Assembly (NCBI RefSeq): GCF_009870125.1
Contig: NC_046683.1
Coordinates: 7,192,001-7,256,000, forward strand
Source: Drosophila pseudoobscura
Taxonomy: Eukaryota > Arthropoda > Insecta > Diptera > Drosophilidae
DNA: 64,000 nt
Reading direction: 5' to 3'
This document shows, piece after piece, positions 32,079 to 46,545 of the stretch. Positions within the stretch are counted from its first letter, which is position 1; each line of letters opens with the position of its first letter. The position numbers were made by a program, and so were the translations under genes. The notes beneath the pieces are model-generated. The model saw only the letters and a program-made list of their open reading frames with translations, made no database searches and was not told the DNA's origin.

Positions 32079-34284
32079 TTCTACACTGACAGCCAATTTG
32101 CCGGCGATACCTCAAGAGCTAGCGACTCTTATCAGGAAGTACTTTACAACTGCGGTAAGACTGTGATAAGGCACTGATTGGAACTCAAGAACAACTTTAC
32201 CTCTAGAGTATTTCCAACAATTCCCCCATGAAGCTTGTCCCATTAGAGTAATAAGATAGCAGCATATGGAAATACATCTGCTCGAAGTTCTCCAGGAAGT
32301 ATCTACCTTAAAGAGTGGGGAATTCCGCCTTCATTTAAGATTTATCGATTCGGCTGGTATCAATTTATGGAGTTTAGCAAACCACATTTTCGTAATGAAG
32401 TACGAGTACGAGTCATATTCTTTGGGTACTGCTCAGCTTTAAGTCAAACAACAATTAGCCCCCGAGAACTAATTGTTAAACGTACAAAGTTGATGGCATT
32501 TCCATGGAAAACAGCATTTGATATTCCAAGAAATTTATTTAAATTTCCCACAGCTTTGTTCATTAATCAAAACACTTTGGCCAACAGCAACAGCAACAGC
32601 CACCACTCGCAACCAGCAGCCCAGCAGCAGGGGAAAACGAGAAGTAGTATAATAAAATACAAAAAAAAAAAAAAAAAAATGGAGAAACGCAAAACGCAAA
32701 CCCCGAAAACAGTTGAAGTTGAGAGAATCTTTCAATTAATCATGAGCGACATGTGGTCGTCGGTGGGCGGGTGGGACCGCTGGGCCCGGGATTCGGAGAC
32801 CACCAAGAGCGCGAGAAAAATTATATAGCGCATACGCCCTGTTGGACCCTAGTCTCAGGTCCCAGGTCCCAGGTCCCACGGTACCGTGACGTCCGCTGGC
32901 ACTCGGATGCTCGCGTGCAAACAAATGGCTGCCATAATAGCGACGAGGCGGCATCCTGGTGGCATCCTGGACGCATCCTGGCCAGAGCTTCGCTCTCCAT
33001 TGCCCAGCCCCCAAACACTCGACACGCCGTTCGGTTCGGTTCGGTTCAACGTTTTGGCCAAAACAAATTCCCATTAATAAAATAAAATGCACCCAGAAGG
33101 CGGAAAGAAAGGGGGAATATTCTGCTCGCTAAAATAAAACAACACGAAAGACTAAGAATAAAAACTATTTGGCATTGTGGGCGTGGGCGTGGGCTGGCTC
33201 TGTAATTTCATCCCACTGTCCATGCAAATAAAAATTGTTCCAATAAGCGAGTAACATTTCCCGTTTCCTGCACTTCTTTGTCCTTGTCCCGCCGCCTGTC
33301 AAAATTAGTTTTCGGGGCAGTGCAAACATTTCAGCAAAATGCAAATATGTGAACTTGACGGCTCCGGCTCCGGCAATGACTCCAGCTCCGGCTCGGTCTC
33401 GGGCTCCCTCCCTCTGATGAGGTGGATATCTGATCTGCTGACCTTCGATGACCCACTGGTGGGGTATGGTCCTCTCTCTTCATGACGTATTCATCTATTC
33501 ATTCTTTTCTGACTCGAAGCCTGTTTTTTTCTTTTGCAAAATTTCAAAAATTGTACGTAACACCCTTCTAACACCTTTATTTTCGTACGTTTTTTACCAT
33601 TTCTATTGGTGTTTCCTGTGATTTCCATGCGCCCTGCACTACTATTCCCGCAATCAACAGATTCCTTCCATCTGGCATCCCGATTGTTCCTTCCCTCTGA
33701 CTCCCAAAGGCTCAATGTAATAAAAAACCAGCCAACCAGCACCAGCAGGCGGTAGGCGGTAGGCGGGGGGCGAGGGGTCAGAGGTTCGGTCGGTCGGTCG
33801 GTCAACTGCAAACTGCAAAACTGTAAAAATCATAAAAATAAACCCAAAGTCAAATGTATAACTGCAGATTTTTTGTAATAATGTTAGCTTTTGGATTTTA
33901 CAAGCGCGCGCCAAGGCAAACGCCATTTGTCTCCCAGTCTGACTGTACTTCTCTCCAACTATCTCTCTCATTCTCTCTCTACTTCACCCTCTGTATGCAA
34001 ATGTGAGTGTGTGTATTTCGACTGCAATTGTTTGCCCTAGAGATGAGAGCGTGAGAGCGTGGGAATTCCAAAAAATATTATCACAGCTCTTGCCTTCAAT
34101 AACTAAGTTCTCCATGCCATAAGCTATACAAAACGTAACCTCAAATCTCATATACAGAACGAGGAACAAACTATCATGGTAGCTATATCACCTAGTCTCT
34201 CGAAGCGATACAAATCGAATAGGAATCGCTATATGACTTTAGAAGAAATGAAAGCAAAATCATCAAAATACTTGCACCACTCGA

Positions 34285-34298
34285 TATCGATATCGATA
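34285..34298 (+). promoter_or_regulatory. Two overlapping DRE sites (TATCGATA)
   Basis: TATCGATA occurs at 34285-34292 and again at 34291-34298, sharing two bases. TATCGATA is the DREF recognition element and contains the CGATA core bound by the insulator protein BEAF-32. No gene start is evident nearby, so a boundary role is possible but unproven. Confidence 0.4.
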
Positions 34299-37200
34299 GA
34301 ACACGATCGATCGCCCACGGTTCGCTCTCTTTCATTCTCATTCCCTTTTGTTCCATCACTTGTTCCTTCCATTTTCTGCTCCTCTTTTACACACACACAC
34401 ACACACATAGTGAGACATCAAACGTGCAAACATTTGCCATATTTTTGTAATCAAAGTAAACAATCCACTTAACCCAACACGGACACGGACACAGACCCGT
34501 ACCCCGTACCCCGTTCTCCGTTCTCCGTACCACGTGCCACATACCCCACGGACACGGGCAAGGACATGCAAAAGCGGCGACTGCCAGCTGGCTCTACCGC
34601 CTGTTGGCCAAATGAAACGTCTTTGGCAATTCTGCTTCGATTTTTGTTTTTTTTTTGTTTTTGTTGAACGGGGGCATGGGGGACCCCCACGGCCAACGAC
34701 ACTGCAAACATTCTGGCAGTGCAAGCCAGCACCAATACTCATTCCATCCAACGAGTCACCCATCTGTCCTGTCCGCTCATCCATCTATCCCCGCAACTGC
34801 ATCCGTTTGTTGCTATTGTCACTACTCCCCCAGATGCCCCCGGATGGAGCAGGAGGACTTCGGTTTTCGGATCCAGTTCCAGGCAACCGGCAAACGTGAT
34901 GCCTTTCGATGTCTTGGCTCGTTTTTTATGCAAACAGCATTTGAATTTGAAATGAAAACGCTGACGGGCGCCTGCCAATGCCCCCGCCCAGGCACATGGA
35001 ACTGTTGCTACGGATATTCCTGCCTGGACCACAGGACCTGTCTTCAGTGCTCTTGCGGTCCTTCACTGCAGGAGGTTTTCGCAGGAGCCATTGCATACTT
35101 TTCAGCGTCATGCGGTTACTTTTAGCACACTGATATGACAACAGACACACAGCCAGAGAGCCAGAGAGCCAGAGACATAGCCATACACACACACACAGCA
35201 CTCATGGGGCGCACGGGATTTTGTGTCCATTGGCATTTTGCTGGTAAACATACTCGTACATGGGAGAGGGGGAGTGTAGGGGTGTAGGGGTGTAGGGGCG
35301 GTTCGGCAAATAGTTTTTACTGCACACAATGACAAAAAGGCCATAAAAAGCAATGCCGCCAACTTTGTTATTACATTTTTATACAAACCACACACATAGA
35401 CAGACACACACACACACACGGGCGCACACACAGACACACAGTGGCTCATATGCATGTGTGCATACATGCGCACAGTTTTTATTGGCATAAAGAAGCAAGC
35501 GGAACACCTGTTCCATGGAATAGCTCCTCCTCCCTGATATCCCCGACATCCTGCTGTCGCGGATTCATTTGCATTTGCATTATTTCTGTGTTTGCTCAGT
35601 CAACCCACCCATCAACCCTGTGCCATCCTGCCATCATGCCATCCTGCCACTCAGCCGGACCTGACTTTTATGATTTTTGGTTAGTTTTTGCTGCATTACA
35701 AAATGTGTTGAGATGGTATGATTTCGATTTTAATTTCAGGAGTTCCAGCACGCAAAAAAGCAGTAGCCGGTGGATACAGATATGCATAGATGTGGATGAG
35801 ATTGCTGATGTTGATTCTGTGAACTGTTGTACGTATACTAAACATTTACAGATTGACATCCTTCTCTGCAGAGAACCCTTGACATTATCGTATTGTGATA
35901 TCTGATGACGTCCCAGAACGATGACGTTCAATACATTGAGTGCCAATCGCCAATTGAAGCGATACCAGGCAAAGCCAGGTACAACCACAATGCAACCAAT
36001 TCATGGGTTCAAGGTTAAGCGAAAGAACCTAATCTCCCAATTGATTTGGTATCTGCATTCCAGTTTTCAACGTAGACAACGACACCCCGAATCACTAAAA
36101 GCTCGTTCTCTCTGCCAAATCAAATGGCGAGTGAGCGAGAAAGAAAACTCGAAATTTTCGGATCTGTTATCGCTTGATCGCTTTTATTGCCGATCAAAAT
36201 CTCAAACTCCAAGATGTACTCGAAGAGTTCAGGGATATATTAGTTTTGTGATTGATGTGGAGAGTGACCATGTCTACCAAATTGCTCATCGGATCGTTAG
36301 TATAGCTAGGAGGGCCTCACTCACTCTCTCTCTCTCTCTCCTTCTCACACACACTCCTCCTCCTGCAGTGTACGCCTCCTGGCCAAGGCGATTTAGCGGA
36401 GGGGAGCGAGATATAAAGGCTGGTAACTGCCATTAGGTGAAAGGACGATAAACGGAGTGACATTAGAACATAACTCTCGGTGCCTCTATACTTTTCTCGC
36501 CTCTCAAGACAATACAACAAGCATCTACGGCGCGAAAAGGTGCCATATTTATACAAAAACAAATTATGGAAAGTTGCCTAGTAGGATACAGATATACTTT
36601 TGTGGATGAAAGTAAGTTTCAATATATTTTAGATGAAGTAAGAGCTCTCTCGCATTGCAACTAAAAATGTATGGTTTGGTATACTTTATTACTAAAACTA
36701 AAAATAATACAGCTTCAGAAATTACAATTAATTAATTAATGACTGCCTAAAGGCGTCGGGGCACACTTTTCACCGCATTATGTACGAGTATGGCCCTTAG
36801 CAGTTTGTTGTTGGATAGCTAATGGGTTACATACGACGTATGGTAGTGAAGTGTAAGATAATGTAATGCTGAAACTACTGCCACGAGTATAGCTGTGATG
36901 AATACTTGGAATTCATGCAGAGCTCTGGTAAAAATACATATTATTTAAGGTCGGAAATGCTTTCGTCCGCCTGCATGTGTTCTACTGCGATAGGACTAAT
37001 GAAATATGCTCTCAAGCATGTTCAATTTGTCCATTTAAATGCCTGTGAGAGTACAATGCCTCCTATTAAATATCTATAATAAATACACATCTCGGAAAAG
37101 TCCATCCACAAGAGGGGCTGTGCTGTGTGGAGAGGGTCTCCTCAAAATTCCGATTGACAATCACAATTCATTTGCTTTGTCAATTTGTTGGGTCTAGAAT

Positions 37201-39384
37201 ATTGGCAGCTCGAATGACATTTCCATTTCCAATAAGTGGCTCTCATTTAGTGATTTCTTCTCTCTTTGTGGTTTTTTCCGACTGTCTCTTGGCTCTTCTA
37301 CTGTCAGAGTAGTAGTATCTATGTTTGTTTTATTCTCGGGCAGAGTTTTGGAAAATTCCAAAATTTAATTGTGAAATTCCATAGTTAATATTTCAGTGTG
37401 CTCTCATCTTTTGGTAGTTTCCACTATTCTCTGTGTGGTTTTTTTGCTGTTCGGGATTTTCTTTATCCAATGGTGGCTCCTCTGTTGCCTTAGCCGGGGG
37501 CTGGGATTGGTTCAAGGGGGTGGAGGGGGGATCGCCCGCCTGCCTGCATAATTTTGCATCATTCCGGCTTGGGTTTGTCACACAGCCAAATCGAAATGTT
37601 ATTTATATGCCGTACGTGTGCCGCCTTCGAGCAGTTCCGGGCTCTCGTCCCTGGGCTTCTCAGCTTCTGGTTCTCCCTGGTTTCGGTTTTGGGTTTTGGT
37701 TTCTGTTTCAGTTGATGACGACAAATGCGAGTGGAACGACGACAACGTGCACGGCTTATCGCTGCCATGGCAGAGCGAACGGGGGAGGGGGTCTGTGGGG
37801 TGGTGGCTGGGGGCTGGGGACGTGGGTCGTCCTGCGGTAAGTCTTTTGTTTGTGATAAGATTTTTACGTGTCTACAAATTGGCCAGCGGCTGCTGTGGCA
37901 TCGCCTCTCCCTCAACGGCTGAACGGTCGTTCCTTAAAGGTGACCCAAAGCCCCTTAAAGAAATCCAACTTTCTTATTCCTTTGTCTCTCGAAATTAATT
38001 ACCAGCATCAGGCAGTGCCACACTATCATTATGCACATGAGTGCCCCTGATCGCATTCGATTCAAGCTCTGTTTACCGTCTGGCTGTCGCCTGATAAGCC
38101 CAGAACAGAGCAGAACAGAGTAGAACATACCCAAGCAAAACGCAACGATGACTCCAATTACCGAGCAGATTCAGCCCCAACACCCGGGCCGAAACTGATG
38201 GAGACCTGACAGTCAGCAGGAGGCCGAGTCCCTGGCAAGACCTTGGCCCTCAAAATATTGCCTGATGCCTCGACTGTGAACAGTGAATACTGAACCGTGC
38301 ACTTGCTTGTGACAATGCCGTGAGAGCCACCCACGTATGGCCAGAGCAATTTGCCTGCCGTAGGCTTAAGCTCGGCTGTCGCTTGATGATTAGAGACGAT
38401 GCAGCACTACCAACGCCAGGAATAGCATCAGCATCAGCATCAGCACCAGCACCATGACTAGGACCAGTTCCAGGCTTCAGTTTGAGCTCTGGCTTCTGGG
38501 GGTAACTGCATCCGCATTGTCTGGCAGCGGATGCAATAAAAAGTGCCAAGTTATTGATGCACAAACCTGCCAAGTGGCAAGTGGCAAGTGGCAAGTGCCA
38601 ACTGCCGCCGCCCCGACCAACGCCTGTCAGAGAGCGGGCGTTTTTGGCACCTGACACTGCCGCAGAGTGGTGCAACTTGCCACCTGTGCCGCCTGCAGCC
38701 TGCAGCAAGCTGCAGCCGCCTCACTTATGCCGAGTTGAAGTTTTCTTTACTTTTCATACCCCGCACGCGTACATTGCAAGAGGTGTGTCTGTTCTGTGCT
38801 TCTCCGGGGATATGTAACCGGCATTTTGCGCCGGAAACTGGATTCAAGGCTCTTCCATTCCCTGATTGGATGACTATTAGAGATGGAATGCATTTCTTGT
38901 TGAGGGTAGTGCAACAGTGCTCTTATTTTCCGGTTAAGATTCATTCGAAACATCTGACTAGCGGGTATTCAATGTGTCGGCATGTCGGCCATCCAACTGC
39001 CACCTCACTTGCTCTCCATTGTATTCTTTTCTTGCCGCAATGTTTGAGCTTTGAGTGCATAATAAATATGCAAACTTTGTGGCTAGGACGGGGGGCTGCC
39101 AGGATCCATGGGCAGAGAGTGGGGGCTTGTCCTGGTGTCTGTGAGAATGGGTGTGTGTCCTGGGCTAATCAATGCGCAAAATCAAAAGTAAACATCGGCT
39201 AAGAGCTTCTGGTGGCTGGTGGCCACGTGGCTGCCACTTGACTTTTGCCAAGTACCAATGCTCCTTTGGTCACAATGGCAACCGACTGCTCGGGGCAGGG
39301 GCTCAGCGAGGGAGGATAAGGGAGGGAGGGCTGGACAGAACTATGGGATTGCCACAGCCACAGCCACAGCCATTGCCATTCGCA

Positions 39385-39430
39385 TTTCTATTTCTATTTC
39401 TATTCCTGTTTCTATTTCTATTTCTATTTT
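39385..39430 (+). repeat. TTTCTA hexamer array
   Basis: About seven copies of TTTCTA with one CCTG interruption, preceded by a CCACAG hexamer run at about 39353-39370. Confidence 0.8.
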
Positions 39431-42400
39431 CCAGCTTGCACTTCATCGTCAACGGGCCATCAATGGCAACGTGTCGCATTACTCAACATCGCTACGTGAC
39501 TTAAATGCCATGGCGCTGCCATCCGCTTCAACGGACTGCCATTTTGTGGCGGCCCTCCTGCTGCTGCTGCTGCCTGCCTGCCCCACTGCTGGCTTCGTTG
39601 CTTCTTTGTCTGACTGTCTGTCATGGCCAAGACATAAAACCCGCGCCACATTACGTAATGAATGGAAAAGGCCAACACTTGAAGCGTTTCAAGCTGCTCA
39701 ACTTGGTTATGCAAACAACAAGAACAAGAACACGAACACGAACAAGAACAAGAAAAAATAAGAAATAGAAGGATGATGATTATGAAAGCTGGAAGCTGGA
39801 AGCTGTAGCTGAATCTGAAAGGTGGCAGACAGAGGGGCTGCGGGCTGCGGGCTGGGGGCTGGGGGGCTACGAGTGCGAGCAGCATGAGTGCACAGAGTGC
39901 ACGGAGATGGGCACGTGACAAAGAAAGGAGCTGCCTCCTCCGCTCCCTTTATCCGGCTCAAAAAGAAACAATAAAATAAAAACTAATCGTAATCAAATTC
40001 CAATTATGAGGCCAGATCTGAGAGATGGCCGCGTGAGTGGAATGCCGATATCTCTCCACACAGAACGGACGATGGGATGGTGATGCCAGCGTGGCACCAT
40101 CTCGTGGCACCACTATCTCGAGTCTTCGATAGTTTCAGCACAGACTCACGGTACCACCTCTTTTGGGGACTATCTCGCTGCAGCGCTGGCTGGCTTGCCC
40201 TGCTTTGTCACTTTGTCTGCACAACTTTCACGCAATTTTCATTGCTCACTTTTCGGCTTGACAAACGCAGCTGTTGCTCCAGCAGAAGCACGAGGACGAG
40301 GACGAGGATGAGCGTCAGGCAGAGGGGTGAGAGTACGTTTGCTTGGTTTGCTCTAAAGCTAATCGCGTTTATCACGATTGTCGTGTCACGCGCGCGTCAT
40401 TTGACCCACACACACACGCACACACTCCACTCCCCTTGGAAGGAAGGATGGCTCACGTTCTGCTGCTCATCCTGTCCGACTCCTCGCCAGTGCCTTCTGG
40501 GCCCCGAAGTCTGGCTTTGGTTCTGGTTCAAGTTCCAGTTGTTGACCATGTGTGACTTTGGCTAACGGCTTCGTGCCACGTTCATTGTCATTGTCAACAT
40601 CTTGTGGCCAACGGGGACACGTAGTAGAGAGAACTTCCCCCCATTCCCTCTCCATTGACACCCATCTCTTTGGGGAGGGGGGGCGGACTATTCTGACACT
40701 ATTCCACTCCACACTGCTCCCCTCCGACACGGTCCACTACTCGTTTTTCCGTGCCATCGTGACCGCACTCTCTAACCGCAATTTGCATTGGCCGCTGTCA
40801 AACGCAGCCAGGCAACTGCCAATTTATGAACGGGCCGGCCAACAACGGGCAACGGCAACCCTTGACCCTTGCCCTTATCCTTACCCGTCCCGTGCCGTCG
40901 TTTGTTATGCAATAATTTATACATTTTTTAAGCACAATAAAAATTGAATTAAATATAAATCAAAAAACTCTCGCTCGCTCGCTGCAAACAAAAACCGGGA
41001 GACCGACCAAAAGAAATCAGAAATGGTAAAAACAACAATGATTGGAGGATGGGGTTTCTGTCCCGACTGGTGGATACCCCATGCCTCAGAGAGATTGAGT
41101 CTAAAGGATCCAAAGGGGACCCATTCAAAGAGCACTCTTGTGGAATTAGAGAAGGAATATATGGAATATATGATCTCTCTAGCGATATCCATTTTAATTA
41201 TGATTTCCACGATCATTTGGTGGATCTATAGCTGCAGCCCGATGTATCTTTGTCTTTAGAGATACACATGAAATCTTGTGAGGGGATCCGAACCCCTTTG
41301 TAAACTACAGCTTCACGGAAACAATATACTCTGGTGCTTAACTGTTAATGGGAGTCCACGGCCGAGAGAGGGGGAGGGGAGTGAGCGGGGATCCCCCATC
41401 AACGGGGGCCATGGAAAGTTTTTAACTTTTCGCAACCGCAGAAATTGCCACATGGTTTTGCACACGGTTGCCACATGGTTGTATGTGTCTCTAGTGTGTG
41501 TGTGTGTGTGGGTGAGATGGAGATGCCGTTGACCATGCCACGCCTTCCGTTTTGGCGGGTGCGACTCTTCAAATTGGCCACAAAACCAAAAAAGTGCCAA
41601 AAACGTTTGGCAGACAAAAACAACGAGACCGAAAATGCAACGAAATTGTTGCCACTCGTTGAACAGGCGCCACGCCCCACTGACTCCGTCTCCGTATCCA
41701 TCTCCGCCCACAGCCCATACCCCTTGCCACACCCTCTGCCCCCTGCCATGGCCCCGCTGCCACGCTGCCACACTGCAACCGTCGCACTTGTCTGCCCTGG
41801 ACCTTTTTTTTATTGAACTCGTAGGCGACAGGCGACAAAAAACTACCAAGGCAATTGCTTTTTGTCTCTTTTGTGTGCACTTCACCAACACCAGTCCTCC
41901 TCCCCTCTAGGAGGGTGTTCTGGGAATAGATTTCGTTGGGATTTCGGTTCGATAAATGTTCAATTCCCAGCAATACATGGGAAGCATACAGAAAGAGTGG
42001 ACATACACAAAGATATGTATGTCTCAATTGAAGCCAGTGGACAGCCAACTAAGGATCGTTACCTTTGGACATTAAGGGACAACAGTGTGTCCAAATTCAA
42101 TTTAGAAATTATTTGTAATATGTGTAGATATTTTTTAGTATTTCCTTCCATGACAAAGGCTTTCAGAGATGGACGCACACCTCCCAGCCAGGACCAGAGT
42201 GATGGCAACATATCTACCAACATGGCCATGGCATTGAGATTCCATGGCAGGTCTTCTGTTGTGTCCAGTCCATCCTTCCGGTGAAAGCGTGTTCCGACAG
42301 GTGGAGACTTGATGCCTCGCTCAAATCATAAAATGGACATTTTGCAAATCTCTCCCCCAAGCAGACGAGGCGATCACGAATGGCTCTTGTGCAGAAAGGA

Positions 42401-45400
42401 ATTCAGAAATCTTCTGAACTGAAATTGGAGGAATTAGCGAACAAAATGATGCAACTATAAGTCCGCCAATTAATGCCAAACTCCAATGTCCTCTGGTGCT
42501 TTTTATGGCCAAGAATACGAAGACCCAGAGCATCCTTTCTAACCTTCTCCGCAGAAGCATGCCTATAGATCCATATATGTTCGAAGGACAACAAGGACTT
42601 GTACTAAAGGTATGTTCAGGTATTTTCAATGGTTGGCCAGATATCCTATGTCCTTATTGATACCATAATCTATAGAAAGCCATGGCGAATCCGTATCGGG
42701 AACACACGTTTAGCTCTGATTCGTGTGTGTATCCGTATCCGTATCTGTAGCCGTATCTGTATTCGTGTGCTCGCTTGCACCGGCTGCATTGCAAATGCGT
42801 TTCAATGAGCAGCAGCTGGCGCAGGAGCAGAAGCAGAAGCAGAAGCAGTGGCTGGAGCAGCCGTTGCCGTCATCTACCGCCCAGGGCCATGTCCTGGCTG
42901 TGGATCCATGGGGCCTGCGGTGAGGAGACAGAGAGAGGGAGAGAGCTTTTGTATAAAAGTATACATATATCCATTGCGTGTTTTTGTCGCGTTTTTTCAA
43001 GCGTGCTGTAATTTTTTGTATGTCCCCTCGCCGATACCCAGTGAATCTCTATCCATCCCCGCTTCTATGGAGATGCGGATGGGTATGGGAATGGAGCGTG
43101 TGTGGCTAGACGCATAAATATTCTGATTTGGCAAAAATTATATGCCCGTACGTGCTGCAGCCCTGGCATAAGGCAGAAGGCGGCAAACGGCAAGCGGCAG
43201 GCAGAGGATGGATGAAAGGCCGCACAGAAGGCCCAATAATGTTTTGAATCGGTTTTTTGCCGAGTTTCGTTGGAGTTGTTGCTAGGAAACTCCGGGAACT
43301 GCCAGGAACTGGCTGGAACTGTGAGGACTCCCTGGACTCTCAGGACTCTCAGGACTGTACACCCAACTTGAGGCTGAAGTTCGCCCCGCTGCGCTGCTTT
43401 ATGACAGCGCATAATTTACAAATGGGCCAAAAGCCTGTTGCATAAATTTAACAAAACAGCAAGTCGCCATTCGCTCTTCAAGTGGGTCGGGGCCGGGCCG
43501 GGCCGGGCGCCCGTGCCCTGCTACAAAGTCCAGTCCTTGAAAAAAGCGCCAGTTCCCTTTAAGGCTGGTTTCGAGGGGGCAGGGATTCATTTGCATGTTG
43601 CGCCCCCTGCTCCTTGCTCCCTGCTGCCTGCTTCTCCTAGAGAATGGGATCCTACCCACTGTTCGCCACTGTTTCCTGCTCCATGGTCTTTGGTCCTTGG
43701 TCCTTGGTCCTCGGTCGTTGGTTTGCTGGTGTCCTCGTTGTCGTCTTATCGCTGCCCTCATTGCTTCTGTCGGCTTGTCGTCTTGTCCTCTTTCCTATTT
43801 TGGTCGACTGGTCGAGGGCCCAGTGCCCAGGGATACGATGAGAGAGTGTGAGGGCCACGGAGCCTGGCAGTAGATTGGGTCGAATGGGTTCCGTGGGCGC
43901 CTTTATCTTGAGCCAGGCCTCGGGTTGCCTTTCCAACTTCTGGCTGGCTGGTTGGCTGGCATACAATGGGATGATATATGGGTTGCCGCGGAATCCGCGA
44001 AGCGTTTCACTCGCAATAAAAATGTGCCAGTCGGCTATCGGGGAGTGTCATCGATTATATACGGCCATCGTTTACGACTTCAAACCTCATCGATTGTTAA
44101 TTATGCCACAATTTAAGAAAGGGACTGTTTTTGGATATGATTACAGGCAAAGAGGGGATCTTTGTTATAGCACTTGAATGGAAATACTATTTTTATAGGG
44201 AAACTTTCCTATTATTGATGGCTTTTTACATTCAAATTGGTATTCAATTCCTATTTTTCGATATTAATCGTTAACTCCAGCATCGTAGCCTCAGATTCCC
44301 CTTAGCCCTCAGTGAACTTCAATCGTTTCTCAGTTGACTTTTCGCATCTGTCCAGCATCCCAAAATGGAAATTTTCGTAATCTTTAATATTTGAGTGTCC
44401 CGGGTCCGTGGTCCCTCCTGCCACGTTGATGCTGCCACTTGCGGCTCCTGCATTATTAATAATTTTTTAGATCTTCAAAGTTTCGCAAAAGATTTTCTAT
44501 TTCGCTGGGCCCGGCCCCCATTCCCCGGCCCCCCCCTCTGCCACGCTTTGCTGTGATTTATTTGGCTCGATGATTTATGTCGGTCGAGCGGGTCGCCCTC
44601 GCCGCCGCCTGGCTGCCCCGCCCCACCAAATGACTCGCCCTTTTTTAGTCTTGGCCCCTCCCTGGGTCCCCTTTGGGATTCCAGCCGCTCTCTGAAGGGT
44701 CAGCACCACGAGGGGTTGCTAATAACCTCTGCCACTCGCTAAACATTCACAACCCTATAGCTGATGCCGATGTTATCTTTCGGCATCTTAGTCCGTGCCA
44801 GCAATTGTCTCTGTCGGGTTCTGTATTCAGTGCAGGGAACACTTTTTGAAAGGACTATCTCCAAGAGGAAAGTCGTGGGAGCTAGGCAGAGTCGGGAACC
44901 TATTCGGAGTAAGAATCCGATCTAGAATCACTTTTATGCTGAGGAAAATGCCATAAAGAAGATCAATGTTGTATATTCTTTATTGTATCAAAACTTCTCT
45001 CCCCAGAAAGCTTTCACTGTACTTAAACGGAAATTTATTCCACCGCCCTCCACCCCGATTTCTTGCTGGGTTTTTTTAATGGGTTAAATAACCTTTTACA
45101 AGGAATCTCAATGCAATGCCAGGTCGTTGGCTCTCAACAAAGGAGACAACAACAAGAGGCGAGACGCGGAGACAGCCACTTGCACGCGTGTCAGCGTCAG
45201 TTACCAGCCCCCCAGCCCCCACCATCTCGCCACTCCCACACACACACACACACACACGCCCTTCTATTCCTTCTTTGGCAATGTCTGTGCTTCCGCCATT
45301 GTCGCGCTTATCAACAGCATAATTTGTCTTGGCGTGTGGCGCAGTCACTCCATGCCACACTGAGAGAAATCAGGTTTCTTCTTTTGGGATCTCTTTCAAT

Positions 45401-46120
45401 TTTGTACAAATTTTACACAAGTGAGTGGACACAATCGTACACAATCGATGCGATATCTTTTGAATCATCATCAAGCGGGGAGAATACGTATCATATCTCC
45501 CTATCTTTTCCTATTTTTCTCACAGTATGGCCAAACGCACATATCTTTCCTGTGTCGGCTTCCACTTCCACTCTCACACGCTACTTGTGTTGTCATCTCC
45601 TTCTGGCTCGTCTTACACAAAATTGTTGTTTTTCTCACGCTTCTCCAGCTCCCCTCGGCCCCTTCCCGTTCGAAAGCTGGAGAAACAGCGCTTTCCCCAG
45701 ACGCCTGCTCCTGGCTCCAGCAACGATGTCATGTCTATGGCTTTGGCTTCGGCTCCAGCCATGACTCTGGCTTTTGGCTACCACTCGGAATACTCGGGGA
45801 TCTCCACGCTCCATATTACATACGCAAATTGGCAGCTTGCTGGTTTTTGTTAGTTTCTGTTTGGGCAAAGCAATTGCGACTTCTTTCTTGACACTTTTGA
45901 TGGGTTTATGTGGTGTGTAGAACGGGGCTATACACATATTTGTCTACCCGCCTGTGTATCCGCACTCGCATTTGTATACACCCCACTTATAAGCATAATC
46001 TAAACAAATTGATCGAGTTGTCGCGATTCGAGCGGGGGGCCAAGGAAACTTGTAAGGAAAGCGAACTAAAGTTTTTGAGTGGATTGCTGATGGGATGGTG
46101 CGATGGTAGGGGTAGTTGGT

Positions 46121-46545
46121 AGCACTTAAATCAGGACTGCTTCAGCGATAGGGGTATGCTATGGGAGTTTCGGTGGCTGCTCAAGTGTTGGTTAACAGCT
46201 ATGCTCTTTGACTACAGTGTTGGCCAAGTGTTGAGCGATGAAAAGTTATCTTTAAATTAATGCTGGAACTTCATTGAGGCTGCCAGCAGTCCTAGGACCT
46301 TTACCCTAGCATAAATTCTAAGCACTCAAGTTGGTTAGTGCTTATCTTAAGTGCTGTGAGGTTACCGATGCTTTAATGCCGAAGTTTTAAATACTTTAGT
46401 GTTGGTAAAGACATTAAATGTGCCATAGCCATGCTTGCACTCAACTGTTGACTTGCCAAGGAGCGTCTTAACTGTTTTGTCCGAGCAGCCCTGGTTGACA
46501 GTCTCAGTCTCTAATTAAGTGTTGGATAATTCGCTCAAGTGTTGC
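46121..46545 (+). promoter_or_regulatory. Cluster of AGTGTTGG octamers and NK-2-type TYAAGTG sites
   Basis: In 425 bases TYAAGTG occurs five times: 46123-46129 (minus strand), 46181-46187, 46347-46353, 46515-46521 and 46535-46541. AGTGTTGG occurs exactly at 46185, 46216, 46398 and 46518, with near copies at 46227 and 46538. TYAAGTG is the known core of NK-2-class homeodomain sites (Vnd, Tinman, Bagpipe, Scarecrow). Several sites fuse the two motifs as TYAAGTGTTG. An enhancer is one reading; a decayed tandem repeat is another. Confidence 0.4.

Noticed and set aside
42321..42560. 79-codon minus-strand ORF beginning MLLRRRLERMLW with one possible membrane helix
   Set aside because: Too short and without recognisable similarity; a true small membrane protein is possible but unsupported.
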